Assembly: GCA_012523535.1 (NCBI GenBank) | Contig: JAAYII010000072.1 | Location: 1 to 6,104 of the forward strand | Origin: Peptococcaceae bacterium | GTDB taxonomy: Bacteria > Bacillota > Desulfitobacteriia > Desulfitobacteriales > Syntrophobotulaceae | Direction of reading: 5' to 3' | Length of the DNA stretch: 6,104 nt | Part shown: positions 6,085 to 6,104 of the stretch, piece by piece | Position numbering within the stretch: position 1 is the stretch's first letter | How the letters are laid out: every line of letters starts with the position of its first letter | Notes under the pieces: generated by a model | What the model was told of the DNA's origin: nothing | The model's database searches: none | What the model saw: the letters and a program-made list of their open reading frames with translations, nothing else | Program-made: the position numbers and the translations under genes

Positions 6085-6104
6085 TTGAATAAGCCAAAGC
6101 TTGA
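6085..6104 (+). CDS. Possible start of a further gene, cut by the window end
   Basis: AAGGA at 6071-6075 is followed by a reading frame open to the end of the window. TTG 6085 is 9 nt downstream of the AAGGA and would begin MNKPKL; ATG 6076 in the same frame abuts the AAGGA too closely for a normal start. Only six to nine codons are present, so no product can be named. Confidence 0.35.

Noticed and set aside
1..6104. Mobile elements, CRISPR arrays, tRNA/rRNA, toxin-antitoxin or defence genes
   Set aside because: No terminal inverted repeats with a transposase, no regularly spaced repeats, no RNA gene signatures and no defence-family motifs were seen by reading both strands.

Overview
The window looks like a piece of chromosome from an anaerobic, low-to-mid-GC Firmicute, probably a Clostridia-type organism. 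The reasons are strong GGAGG-type ribosome binding sites, near-perfect sigma-A promoters, an [4Fe-4S]/FMN/FAD ene-reductase of the 2,4-dienoyl-CoA reductase / 2-enoate reductase type, and a FmdB-like zinc ribbon with a cysteine-rich tail. The genus cannot be named from the sequence alone. No phage, IS, CRISPR, tRNA or rRNA sequence is visible.

Layout. (1) 33-1997 (+): a three-cofactor ene-reductase, i.e. an Old Yellow Enzyme TIM barrel, an iron-sulfur linker and an FAD/NAD(P)H module. (2) 2145-3506 (+): a 12-TM amino acid/polyamine permease of the APC superfamily. These two lie on the same strand, 147 nt apart, and may be functionally linked in amino acid or organic acid catabolism. (3) 3598-3846 (+): a small FmdB-type zinc ribbon protein. 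A textbook promoter for it (TTGACA, 17 nt, TATAAT) overlaps the permease stop codon. (4) 3867-3926: an 18-bp perfect inverted repeat with T-tracts on both sides, read as a bidirectional terminator between the converging units. (5) 3942-4577 (-): a metallo-beta-lactamase-fold hydrolase interrupted by an in-frame TAA at 4089-4091. The open frame and a plausible family C-terminus continue for 48 codons beyond it, up to the terminator. A strong sigma-A promoter precedes the gene. (6) 4715-4792 (+): a 25-codon ORF with a good Shine-Dalgarno that ends 2 nt before the start of (7) 4795-5964 (+), an MFS drug-type transporter that has no well-placed Shine-Dalgarno of its own. This suggests a leader peptide or translational coupling. 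(8) The last bases, from about 6076 or 6085, probably begin another gene that runs off the window.

The genes are mostly ordinary housekeeping and accessory functions, and I see no multi-gene novel system. The points worth a second look are the interrupted hydrolase, which stops exactly after its last metal ligand; the leader ORF coupled to the MFS gene; and the altered active-site and Fe-S signatures of the ene-reductase. No gap longer than about 300 bases lacks a gene.
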